Positions 1 through 4,969 of a DNA stretch of 7,169 bases are shown piece after piece (position 1 is the first letter of the stretch; the number at the start of each line of letters is the position of its first letter). The position numbers were made by a program, and so were the translations under genes. The stretch lies in contig JAQTMD010000078.1 in assembly GCA_028714595.1 (NCBI GenBank), positions 1 through 7,169 on the forward strand, read 5' to 3'. This stretch comes from Candidatus Omnitrophota bacterium. GTDB taxonomy: Bacteria > Omnitrophota > Gorgyraeia > Gygaellales > Profunditerraquicolaceae. The notes under the pieces are model-generated. The model saw only the letters and a program-made list of their open reading frames with translations. It ran no database searches and had not been told where the DNA came from.

Positions 1-74
1 ATGTTGGCCTCCTCCACAGCCTTGCGTACTGCCCCTACTTTTTCGGGCCGGATAAACGCTTCTATCTTCTTCAT
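1..74 (-). CDS. P-II family nitrogen regulatory protein (N-terminal 24 codons, cut by window edge)
   Basis: The reverse strand from 74 reads MKKIEAFIRPEKVGAVRKAV and continues with EEAN to the window edge. This is the characteristic first beta strand and helix of P-II (GlnB/GlnK) signal proteins. P-II trimers sense 2-oxoglutarate, ATP/ADP and, by uridylylation in many bacteria, glutamine; they act in the cytoplasm on ammonium transporters and nitrogen-assimilation enzymes. A Shine-Dalgarno GAGGTG (79-84) precedes the ATG with normal spacing. The gene lies 46 bp downstream of the porin gene on the same strand with no clear terminator between, so the two are probably co-transcribed. An amtB-type ammonium transporter would be a typical next gene, but it lies outside the window. 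The T-loop that would separate GlnB from GlnK is not visible, so no symbol is assigned. Confidence 0.85.
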   Translation of the reverse strand, partial: MKKIEAFIRPEKVGAVRKAVEEAN

Positions 75-120
75 GTCGCACCTCGCTTTTGTCCGGACGG
101 CAGCAAAGACCCCGGAGTCG

Positions 121-888
121 CTACAAACTGAATTTCAGCGTTAACCCCGCGAACAGGCGGTCTTTTTGGTTGCCGTCGCTCTCTTTCTCTAAGTCACCCA
201 AGGCGGCCGAATAATTGACGCTCGGCGCCAGCGTGACGTTCTTTGCCAGCGGCACGGAGAACGCCGCTGCCAACCCGATGTCCGAGCCCTTGCCGTTAAT
301 GAAGAGCTCGTGGTTATAGCCGTAATGGCCGGAAATATCCAGGGAACAGGCGTACTTCGCAACGGTGATTGGGACGCTGTACGCGGCGCTTGCGACCGTA
401 TAGGTCCCTGCCCCGCCGCCGTCCTCGGGCTCTCCGTAATCGCGGTATATGAATACTGAAGGACTCAAGGGCATTTTGGGAAACGCCGCCCCTGCGTAGA
501 ACTCCCGGCTGAACGTGTCTGTTTCCGGAAAATCATAATACGTGTGGCCTGCGGATAGGCTTACGTCTGTGAGATCAAAGGTATAATCGAGTATATAGTC
601 GTATTCCTCGGATTTACGGCTGTCGCGGTTTTCCAGGTCATGGCTCGACCACAATTTCGCGGTCAGTTTGCCGAAGGGGGTCGTTGGACCGGCCACGTAA
701 ACGCCCGGCTGCAGCACGGCATCGCCGTCCAGCAGCATGCCCCGCCAGAGATATTCACTGTAGTATGCCGCGTCACCGCTTACCGTAATGCCGAGATCGG
801 AAAATATCCCCTCGCTTTCGGCAAAGGCCGCCGAAGCACAGACCAGCCCAAAGACCATTGCTGCCAGCCACACCAGTCTCTTTTTCAT
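121..888 (-). CDS. TorF-like outer-membrane porin
   Basis: A 255-residue protein that starts with a clear Sec signal peptide: MKKR, a hydrophobic core over residues 5-17, and a signal peptidase I site after AFA at residue 23. The mature part has alternating aromatic/hydrophobic beta-strand patterning, an early motif YYSEYLWRGMLLDGDAVLQP (residues about 41-60) resembling the conserved opening of TorF-family putative porins, glycine- and aspartate-rich turns, and an amphipathic last strand (LFAGLTLKFSL) like an outer-membrane beta-signal. It is expected to form a small beta-barrel in the outer membrane; the substrate is unknown. The ATG at 888 is chosen over an ATG at 942 because AAAGGAG (894-900) lies just upstream and the signal peptide begins here. 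The following P-II gene suggests a role in uptake of nitrogen compounds, which is inference. Family assignment rests on pattern recognition; another small barrel family is possible. Confidence 0.72.
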   Translation of the reverse strand: MKKRLVWLAAMVFGLVCASAAFAESEGIFSDLGITVSGDAAYYSEYLWRGMLLDGDAVLQPGVYVAGPTTPFGKLTAKLWSSHDLENRDSRKSEEYDYILDYTFDLTDVSLSAGHTYYDFPETDTFSREFYAGAAFPKMPLSPSVFIYRDYGEPEDGGGAGTYTVASAAYSVPITVAKYACSLDISGHYGYNHELFINGKGSDIGLAAAFSVPLAKNVTLAPSVNYSAALGDLEKESDGNQKDRLFAGLTLKFSL

Positions 889-893
889 CGCAT

Positions 894-900
894 CTCCTTT
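894..900 (-). promoter_or_regulatory. Shine-Dalgarno of the porin gene
   Basis: AAAGGAG on the reverse strand, five bases before the ATG at 888. It decides the start of the porin gene in favour of 888 over the upstream ATG at 942. Confidence 0.8.
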
Positions 901-910
901 CCAAGTAAAA

Positions 911-950
911 CAGGCGTCCCGGATCCAACCAGTGGACCTCAAGACGCCTG
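911..950 (-). promoter_or_regulatory. Two-tier hairpin in the porin leader
   Basis: On the reverse strand CAGGCGTC (950-943) pairs perfectly with GACGCCTG (918-911). Inside it, GGTCCA and TGGATC form a second stem of six pairs including one G-T wobble, closed by a five-base loop CTGGT. The hairpin is followed by TTTT, and only ten bases separate it from the Shine-Dalgarno of the porin gene. The position suits a transcription attenuator, a translational control element or a 5' mRNA stabiliser. No known riboswitch class was recognised. The pairing is seen directly; any regulatory role is inferred. Confidence 0.55.
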
Positions 951-965
951 CGTCGATCGCTGCAA

Positions 966-998
966 AACAAAAAAGCGCTCTTACCTTTCAAGAACGCT
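966..998 (-). terminator. Intrinsic terminator, leftward
   Basis: On the reverse strand AGCGTTCTT (998-990) pairs with AAGAGCGCT (982-974) over nine pairs with one G-T wobble and a seven-base loop GAAAGGT. The stem is followed at once by TTTTTTGTTTT. This is a good Rho-independent terminator for leftward transcription; the opposite strand has no T-tract. It may end the nadE-sigma transcript. Because no convincing porin promoter lies between it and the porin gene, it may instead be an attenuator inside the porin leader. Confidence 0.75.
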
Positions 999-1004
999 CT
1001 TGTC

Positions 1005-1024
1005 TTAACACATCACTGTGTCAA
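1005..1024. repeat. 20-bp inverted repeat with GTGA centre
   Basis: TTAACACA (1005-1012) and TGTGTCAA (1017-1024) are inverted copies with one mismatched position, which becomes a G-T wobble in the leftward RNA, around a four-base centre. On the reverse strand the loop would be GTGA, which fits the GNRA tetraloop pattern. It lies seven bases upstream of the terminator stem on the reverse strand. It may be an RNA hairpin of the porin leader or a protein-binding dyad. A TTGACA hexamer sits in its first arm, but no matching -10 was found. Confidence 0.45.
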
Positions 1025-1073
1025 ACCTTCAACCTACACCACTACAAGTAAAGAACCCTTCCCCCTGGTAACC

Positions 1074-1127
1074 AGGACCGTTTCCTTTTATCCCTTGCCA
1101 CTGAAAAAGTTCGCAAGGAACTGTCCC
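1074..1127 (-). repeat. Dispersed repeat A, copy 1
   Basis: On the reverse strand it begins GGGACAGTTCCT (1127-1116) and ends AGGAAACGGTCCT (1086-1074). The same two end motifs, at nearly the same total length, recur at 4915-4969. The ends are imperfect inverted copies of each other. A local hairpin AGTTC-GCAAG-GAACT lies inside the first end; copy 2 has an equivalent stem. Next to it, CCTGGTaACCAGG (1064-1076) is a six-base-arm palindrome around one central base that overlaps the repeat end. The element starts seven bases beyond the stop of the sigma gene. It resembles REP-type intergenic repeats; no transposase is present here. Confidence 0.7.
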
Positions 1128-1134
1128 CGTTTTC

Positions 1135-1659
1135 TTACTCCGCGTCCAGGTGCTTGAGGCATTTCTTACGGATAGTTTCGCGCATTTTGAGCACCATGAC
1201 GTGCGAAACACCAAGCCGCCTGCCGATCTCGCGCACGGTCAGTCCCTCGGCGAAGAAGGGTAAAAGCTCCTTTTCCCTGCGGGTGAGGCCGTTGTTACGG
1301 ATGACCTCTGCCACGAACTTGTCGTTCAAAGACTCGAAATACGAATCAAAACGCACATCCCGCAATGCCAGCGTTTCTTCCCGCGCAACATCGTTCTCGT
1401 CGACGGATGCCTCGATGCTCATCGGCGTCACCCGGTCAAGCGCGGTGCGGATGTAGTTACGCAAGGCGAACGAGCAGCCCTGCAGGATGTAGCTGTCGGT
1501 TTTATCCGTGAGCGCGCCGGCCTCGAACTTCTTCCACAGCCCGAGCAGCGCCTCCTGGAACAGGTCCTCTTCGTTAAAATAGGTAAACCGGCGGTTGAGC
1601 TTATAGCAGATGCCTTTAAGCTTCGGGGTCAACCTTTTTACCAGCAGTTCAAAGGTCAT
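1135..1659 (-). CDS. Small sigma-70-family RNA polymerase sigma factor
   Basis: A 174-residue protein. Residues 28-45 (FNEEDLFQEALLGLWKKF) match the D-x-x-Q-E-A-x-x-x-L-W core of sigma region 2. Residues 124-165 form a region-4-like helix-turn-helix (LTRREKELLPFFAEGLTVRE, then IGRRLGVSHVMVLKMR). Between them, YILQGCSFALRNYIR (about 57-71) replaces a typical region 2.3/2.4 and is diverged, so promoter recognition is unpredictable. It should direct RNA polymerase to a specific promoter set, although a regulator with only sigma-like architecture is possible. The ATG at 1659 lies three bases after the nadE stop, and its Shine-Dalgarno GGAGGTG (1664-1670) overlaps the end of nadE, so translation is probably coupled. 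No anti-sigma gene is adjacent. Repeat A1 follows its stop codon. Confidence 0.8.
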   Translation of the reverse strand: MTFELLVKRLTPKLKGICYKLNRRFTYFNEEDLFQEALLGLWKKFEAGALTDKTDSYILQGCSFALRNYIRTALDRVTPMSIEASVDENDVAREETLALRDVRFDSYFESLNDKFVAEVIRNNGLTRREKELLPFFAEGLTVREIGRRLGVSHVMVLKMRETIRKKCLKHLDAE

Positions 1660-1662
1660 GGT

Positions 1663-3357
1663 TCACCTCCGGTATCTATTGGTGATCGGCATGCGCCGGT
1701 CGCGTCCGAACGCGCGCGGCGTGATCTTGATGCCCGGCGCGGCCTGCCTGCGTTTGTATTCGCTGGAATCGACCAGCGCCGCGACCCTGCGCACGGTCTG
1801 TTCGTCGAAACCGGCCGCCGCGATCTCCGGCACGGAGCGGTCCAACTCTACGTACGCCTTGAGGATGGGGTCAAGCACGCCATACTCAGGCAGCGAGTCT
1901 GAATCTTTCTGATTAGGCCGCAGTTCCGCAGTCGGCGCTTTGGCGAACACCCGCTCGGGAATTATGTTCTTGAGCGAATTCCTGTACCTGCAGAGTTTAT
2001 AGACCAGGGTCTTGGGCACGTCCTTGATCACGGCAAACCCGCCTGCCATATCCCCGTAGAGCGTGGCATACCCGCAGCTCATCTCGGATTTATTCCCCGT
2101 GGTCAACACCAACCACCCGAACTTGTTGGAGAATGCCATCAGCAGATTGCCCCGGATGCGCGCCTGTAAATTCTCTTCCGTGACATTCCGCTGCGTACCC
2201 ACAAAATGAGTTTCCAGGATCAGGAGGTACATCCGGTAGATATGTTCGATGGATACGTTCTTGAACTCGATGCCGAGGTTCTTTGCCAGGATCGCCGCAT
2301 CGGTCTCAGAGTCTTTCGAGGAATACCGCGACGGCATAAAGACCCCGATACAATTATCCCTGCCCAGCGCGTCAACGGCGAGCGTTGCGACCAGGCTCGA
2401 ATCGATGCCTCCGCTCAAACCTACCACGACCTTTTTGAAACCGTTCTTTGAGACATAATCCTTTAATCCCAGGACCAGCGCATGGTAAACCTCTTCTGTC
2501 TCCGCCGGGGGCTCAATCACGCGCCGGGGAAGCTTGTCTTTGATTTTCGTGTCAAAATCGCCTGCGATCCGGGGGACCGAAGCTGCAATCTTAACCTTTC
2601 CCGGGGCGACGGGAATGTCCTCGATCAAAAGATCTTCGATAAATGCCTGTCCGCGCTTGGTGACCCTGCCGCGATTGTCTACGACCATGCTCTGTCCGTC
2701 AAAGACCAGCTCATCCTGTCCACCGACCAGATTGACATAGCAGATCGTGACTGCATTGGTCCTCGCCTGTTTGCGGATGACCGCTTCCCGCTCCCGTCTC
2801 TTGCCCGCATGAAACGGCGAGGCATTGCTTACCAGCACGATCTGCGCCCCGAGCGCGGCCTCATCTTGTACCGGCCCCTTCGCATGCCAGGCATCCTCAC
2901 AGATGGCCAGGCCGATAAGGGCATCGCTCTTTTTACCCTTGAGGCAAAAGACCATGGGTTTGTCGCCTTCCTTAAAATAGCGTTCCTCGTCGAACACGCC
3001 GAAGTTCGGCAGTATCATCTTATGATACACGGCCTGGATTCTTCCTTCCGCAATCAGCGCCAAGGCATTGAAAATATTCCTGCCTTTTCTATCCACGAAC
3101 CCCACGATAGCGAAGATATCCTTTACCGTAGAGGCTATTTCCTGTATCTTGACCAGGTTATCCTGCACGAATTGCGGTTTGAAAAGCAGGTCTTCAGGCG
3201 GATAGCCGGTCAGGCAAAGCTCCGGGAACGAGATGATATCCACCCCCAGCGCTTTGGCTATCTCGATGGTGCGCAAGATGCAGTCTTTATTGGCCTCAAG
3301 GGCCCCGACCGTAGGATTGATCTGCGCGCAGGCTATGCGGATGCTGTCTTTAGCCAT
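1663..3357 (-). CDS. nadE: Glutamine-dependent NAD+ synthetase
   Basis: A 564-residue two-domain enzyme that amidates nicotinic acid adenine dinucleotide to NAD+ using ATP and ammonia taken from glutamine, the last step of NAD synthesis in the cytoplasm. The N-terminal nitrilase-type amidase domain shows the full Glu-Lys-Cys triad: E46 in FPELCLTGYPPED, K113 in YHKMILPNFGVFDEERYF, and C153 in LAICEDAW. The C-terminal ATP-pyrophosphatase domain carries the P-loop SGGIDSS (residues 315-321), then LTTGNKSE and GDMAGGFAVIKDVPK, and ends with the family tail SPRAFGRDRRMPITNR-like TPRAFGRDRRMPITNRYRR. Length and order are normal for the long glutaminase-fused form. The ATG at 3357 is preferred over the adjoining in-frame TTG at 3360 because GAGGT (3364-3368) is best spaced for it. 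It is first in a two-gene unit with the sigma factor and has a structured leader. Confidence 0.97.
   Translation of the reverse strand: MAKDSIRIACAQINPTVGALEANKDCILRTIEIAKALGVDIISFPELCLTGYPPEDLLFKPQFVQDNLVKIQEIASTVKDIFAIVGFVDRKGRNIFNALALIAEGRIQAVYHKMILPNFGVFDEERYFKEGDKPMVFCLKGKKSDALIGLAICEDAWHAKGPVQDEAALGAQIVLVSNASPFHAGKRREREAVIRKQARTNAVTICYVNLVGGQDELVFDGQSMVVDNRGRVTKRGQAFIEDLLIEDIPVAPGKVKIAASVPRIAGDFDTKIKDKLPRRVIEPPAETEEVYHALVLGLKDYVSKNGFKKVVVGLSGGIDSSLVATLAVDALGRDNCIGVFMPSRYSSKDSETDAAILAKNLGIEFKNVSIEHIYRMYLLILETHFVGTQRNVTEENLQARIRGNLLMAFSNKFGWLVLTTGNKSEMSCGYATLYGDMAGGFAVIKDVPKTLVYKLCRYRNSLKNIIPERVFAKAPTAELRPNQKDSDSLPEYGVLDPILKAYVELDRSVPEIAAAGFDEQTVRRVAALVDSSEYKRRQAAPGIKITPRAFGRDRRMPITNRYRR
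1664..1670 (-). promoter_or_regulatory. Shine-Dalgarno of the sigma gene, inside the end of nadE
   Basis: GGAGGTG on the reverse strand overlaps the last nadE sense codons and the first bases of its TGA stop (1663-1665), four bases before the ATG of the next gene. It supports translational coupling of nadE and the sigma factor. Confidence 0.85.
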
Positions 3358-3363
3358 CAATAT

Positions 3364-3368
3364 ACCTC
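3364..3368 (-). promoter_or_regulatory. Shine-Dalgarno of nadE
   Basis: GAGGT on the reverse strand, six bases before the ATG at 3357. It favours ATG over the TTG codon at 3358-3360. It lies only seven bases beyond the end of the T-tract of the hairpin at 3376-3421. Confidence 0.7.
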
Positions 3369-3375
3369 ATACAAT

Positions 3376-3421
3376 AAAAAAGCGCCCTGTTTACACCGTA
3401 CCATCGATGTACGCAGGACGC
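3376..3421 (-). terminator. Terminator-like hairpin II in the nadE leader
   Basis: On the reverse strand GCGTCCTG (3421-3414) pairs with CAGGGCGC (3389-3382), eight pairs with one G-T wobble. Directly inside, CGTAC and GTACG (3413-3409 with 3401-3397) form five more pairs closed by a seven-base loop, with a seven-base bulge TTTACAC's complement on the 3' side. Six T residues and ATT follow. This is a convincing intrinsic terminator fold placed between the nadE promoter and the nadE start, so it would act as an attenuator of nadE and the sigma gene. Confidence 0.65.
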
Positions 3422-3434
3422 CGTTATCCCGTCT

Positions 3435-3468
3435 TAAAAACAGAAACGTCCGCCTTTCGGGCGAACGT
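3435..3468 (-). promoter_or_regulatory. Hairpin I in the nadE leader
   Basis: On the reverse strand ACGTTCGCC (3468-3460) pairs with GGCGGACGT (3454-3446) over nine pairs with one G-T wobble and loop CGAAA, followed by TTTCTGTTTTT. Its 3' arm contains GGACG (3451-3447), which can alternatively pair with CGTCC (3420-3416) in the 5' arm of hairpin II. That is a possible terminator/antiterminator switch. The folds are seen directly; switching is inferred. No known riboswitch consensus was recognised. Confidence 0.5.
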
Positions 3469-3491
3469 CATTGTCTTGTTTACGTCATTGT
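3465..3491. repeat. Perfect 10-bp direct repeat after the nadE promoter
   Basis: ACGTCATTGT occurs at 3465-3474 and again at 3482-3491, a 17-bp period. It falls in the initially transcribed region of nadE, roughly +4 to +30 from the expected start site, and the inner copy overlaps the 5' arm of hairpin I. It could be a tandem operator for a repressor of nadE or an RNA feature. Confidence 0.5.
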
Positions 3492-3501
3492 ATTCATAAT
3501 A

Positions 3502-3529
3502 AGTATACCATCGTTTGCTTGTTTGTCAA
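3502..3529 (-). promoter_or_regulatory. Sigma-70 promoter for nadE
   Basis: On the reverse strand TTGACA (3529-3524) is a perfect -35. It is followed after 16 bases by TATACT (3507-3502), which matches five of six -10 positions. Transcription would start near 3495, giving a leader of about 135-140 nt before the nadE ATG. It is the best promoter seen in the window. Confidence 0.75.
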
Positions 3530-3544
3530 GCGGTTTCTCGCAAT

Positions 3545-3580
3545 CCTGTCCCGTAGGGGACGTTCCCAAAAGGGACACCC
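3545..3580 (-). repeat. Dispersed repeat B, copy 1
   Basis: On the forward strand CCTGTCCC (3545-3552), GGGGACGTTCCC (3556-3567) and GGGACACCC (3572-3580). The last two blocks and their spacing recur at 6229-6253. Each block can fold on itself (GGGA-CGT-TCCC type and GGG-ACA-CCC). TGTCCC in the first block can also pair with GGGACA in the third to enclose the middle hairpin. It sits between the divergent nadE and flippase promoters. It shares the GGGAC(n)GTTCC core with the ends of repeat A. Confidence 0.65.
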
Positions 3581-3596
3581 TTGCAGCCGTTTTTTG

Positions 3597-3625
3597 TTGA
3601 CGCGCGAATGCTTCCAGTGTAAAGT
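3597..3625 (+). promoter_or_regulatory. Promoter-like pair directly before the flippase gene
   Basis: TTGACG (3597-3602) and TAAAGT (3620-3625) are separated by exactly 17 bases and match five and four consensus positions. Transcription would begin about 3631-3634, at the flippase ATG (3633). The mRNA would then be leaderless or almost so, which fits the lack of a good Shine-Dalgarno before that ATG. Confidence 0.45.
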
Positions 3626-3632
3626 ATGTACA

Positions 3633-4916
3633 ATGATTAAGGCTCTTCGCAGGCTCTACAATTCCGTCACCAAAAAAGAACGAAAAGTCGTCCTGGAGAA
3701 TTTTTTCTCCCTCTCGACCCTCCAGGGCATCACCTATATCCTTCCGGTCTTTGTCCTGCCTTACCTTATCCGCGTGCTCGGCCCGGAGCGCTTCGGTCTT
3801 ATCGCCTTTGCCCAGGCGTTCATACAGTATTTCCTGATCCTCACCGACTACGGCTTTAACGTCACTGCCACGCGCCAGATCGCGCTCTGCCGCCAGAAGC
3901 AGGACAAAGTCTGCGAAATATTCTCCTCGGTTATCACGATCAAGGTAATCCTGGCAGTCGCCAGCCTCGGGGTCATGGCGCTCATCCTGCGGTTCGTGCC
4001 GCGGTTTGCGCAGGACTGGCAGGTCTATTGTTTGAGCTTCGGAGTGGTCATCGGCAATACGCTGTTTCCCGTCTGGTTCTACCAGGGCACGGAAAAGATG
4101 CGCTATATCGCCATCCTGAATGTCATCGCGGGATTCCTGTTCCTTGCCGGAGTTTTTATCTTTGTCAGGAAGGCGTCCGATTACCTGATCGTGCCCTTCC
4201 TGCAGTCAATGATCTCGCTGGTGGTGGGGGTCATCGCCTTTTCCCTGGCCTTCCGGAAATTCAACATCTCGTATATCCTGCAGACTTACCCCGATATCAA
4301 ACAGCAGGTCAAGGACGGCTGGAACGTCTTTTCCTCGATCGTGGCGATCAACAGCTATACCGCCACCCGCATCTTCGCGCTGGGACTGTTGACCAATAAC
4401 GTGCTCACCGGCTATTACACCATCGCCGAGCGCATCGCCGCCGCTATCCAGGCGTTCCCGCTCCTGTCGTTTTCGCAGGCGGTCTTTCCGCGCATAAGCC
4501 ACATATTCAAAAGGAGCAAGAAACGGGCCTTCCAGCTCATGACCAAGATGCAGTATGTGGCAACGCAGGGCTTTATCCTGAGTCTCCCAATCATTTTTAT
4601 CGCAGCGCCCTGGATCATCCGGATCGTCACCGGCCACCGGTACGAGGTGGCGACGGCGTCTCTGCGACTGCTGCTTTTGGCGGTGTTCTTTGTCGGCGCG
4701 AACGCCTTTCGCGTGCAGTTTTTGCTGGTGAGCGGCCGGGCAAAGAGCTACGCGACCATCCACATTACCATGGCCCTGATCGGCCTGCCGCTTATCTTTC
4801 TCTGGACCTACTTTTTCTCCTACCTCGGAGCTGCCATCGTGGGGGTGTTCATCGAAGGAGGGATCTTTGTCCTGACCTCGGAGAGCCTCAACGACCTGCG
4901 CGAGCAATATACCTAG
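3633..4916 (+). CDS. Wzx/RfbX-type polysaccharide (O-antigen) flippase
   Basis: A 427-residue, strongly hydrophobic integral membrane protein of the MOP (multidrug/oligosaccharidyl-lipid/polysaccharide) exporter superfamily. It flips undecaprenyl-linked sugar repeat units across the inner membrane. Family signatures are visible: LPYLIRVLGPERFGLIAFAQ (residues 42-61), FLILTDYGFNVTATRQIA (67-84), FPVWFYQGTEKMRYI (145-159), then about a dozen hydrophobic segments spread over the length, with the last (about 399-414) before a short polar tail. The ATG at 3633 is chosen because the homologous N-terminus (MIKALRRLYNSVTKKER) begins there. The frame stays open back to 3471, but that part crosses repeat B1 and has no family character. 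No recognisable Shine-Dalgarno precedes the ATG. The gene stands alone rather than in a polysaccharide cluster, and its TAG stop (4914-4916) overlaps the edge of repeat A2. Confidence 0.9.
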   Translation: MIKALRRLYNSVTKKERKVVLENFFSLSTLQGITYILPVFVLPYLIRVLGPERFGLIAFAQAFIQYFLILTDYGFNVTATRQIALCRQKQDKVCEIFSSVITIKVILAVASLGVMALILRFVPRFAQDWQVYCLSFGVVIGNTLFPVWFYQGTEKMRYIAILNVIAGFLFLAGVFIFVRKASDYLIVPFLQSMISLVVGVIAFSLAFRKFNISYILQTYPDIKQQVKDGWNVFSSIVAINSYTATRIFALGLLTNNVLTGYYTIAERIAAAIQAFPLLSFSQAVFPRISHIFKRSKKRAFQLMTKMQYVATQGFILSLPIIFIAAPWIIRIVTGHRYEVATASLRLLLLAVFFVGANAFRVQFLLVSGRAKSYATIHITMALIGLPLIFLWTYFFSYLGAAIVGVFIEGGIFVLTSESLNDLREQYT

Positions 4917-4969
4917 GACCGTTTCCTTCCAACCCTTTATCTGCCTTTACGTTCCGCAGGAACTGTCCC
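4915..4969 (-). repeat. Dispersed repeat A, copy 2, spanning convergent gene ends
   Basis: On the reverse strand it begins GGGACAGTTCCT (4969-4958) and ends AGGAAACGGTCCT (4927-4915), as copy 1 does at 1074-1127; the middle is diverged. A local stem GTTCC-GCA-GGAAC (4951-4963) matches the stem in copy 1. On the forward strand the element is followed by TTTTTT (4970-4975), so the long end-to-end stem (GGAC with GTCC, TTCCT with AGGAA) could help terminate flippase transcription. It encodes the last HydF residues and overlaps the flippase stop codon. Confidence 0.75.

Noticed and set aside
889..942. Extended N-terminus for the porin starting at 942
   Set aside because: It would put 18 polar residues in front of a clear signal peptide and would translate the leader hairpin. 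The Shine-Dalgarno supports 888.
1019..1024. TTGACA as the -35 of a porin promoter
   Set aside because: No acceptable -10 lies 16-18 bases downstream, and the expected -10 position falls in the terminator stem. The hexamer is better explained as part of the 1005-1024 dyad.
905..1134. Small forward-strand open frames in the non-coding region (640-1008 and 788-1051)
   Set aside because: They run antisense through the porin signal peptide and across hairpins, without ribosome binding sites or recognisable protein features.
2482..3600. Long forward-strand open frame of 372 codons
   Set aside because: It lies opposite nadE, has no recognisable domain, and its codon pattern mirrors the NadE reading. 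It is an antisense shadow.
3471..3632. Extended N-terminus for the flippase from 3471
   Set aside because: The extension overlaps the nadE leader and repeat B1 and has no family similarity; the conserved N-terminus starts at 3633.
4206..4907. Reverse-strand open frame of 233 codons
   Set aside because: It is opposite the flippase, and its highly charged, repetitive composition (many D, R, Q, H) is typical of the complement of a membrane-protein gene.
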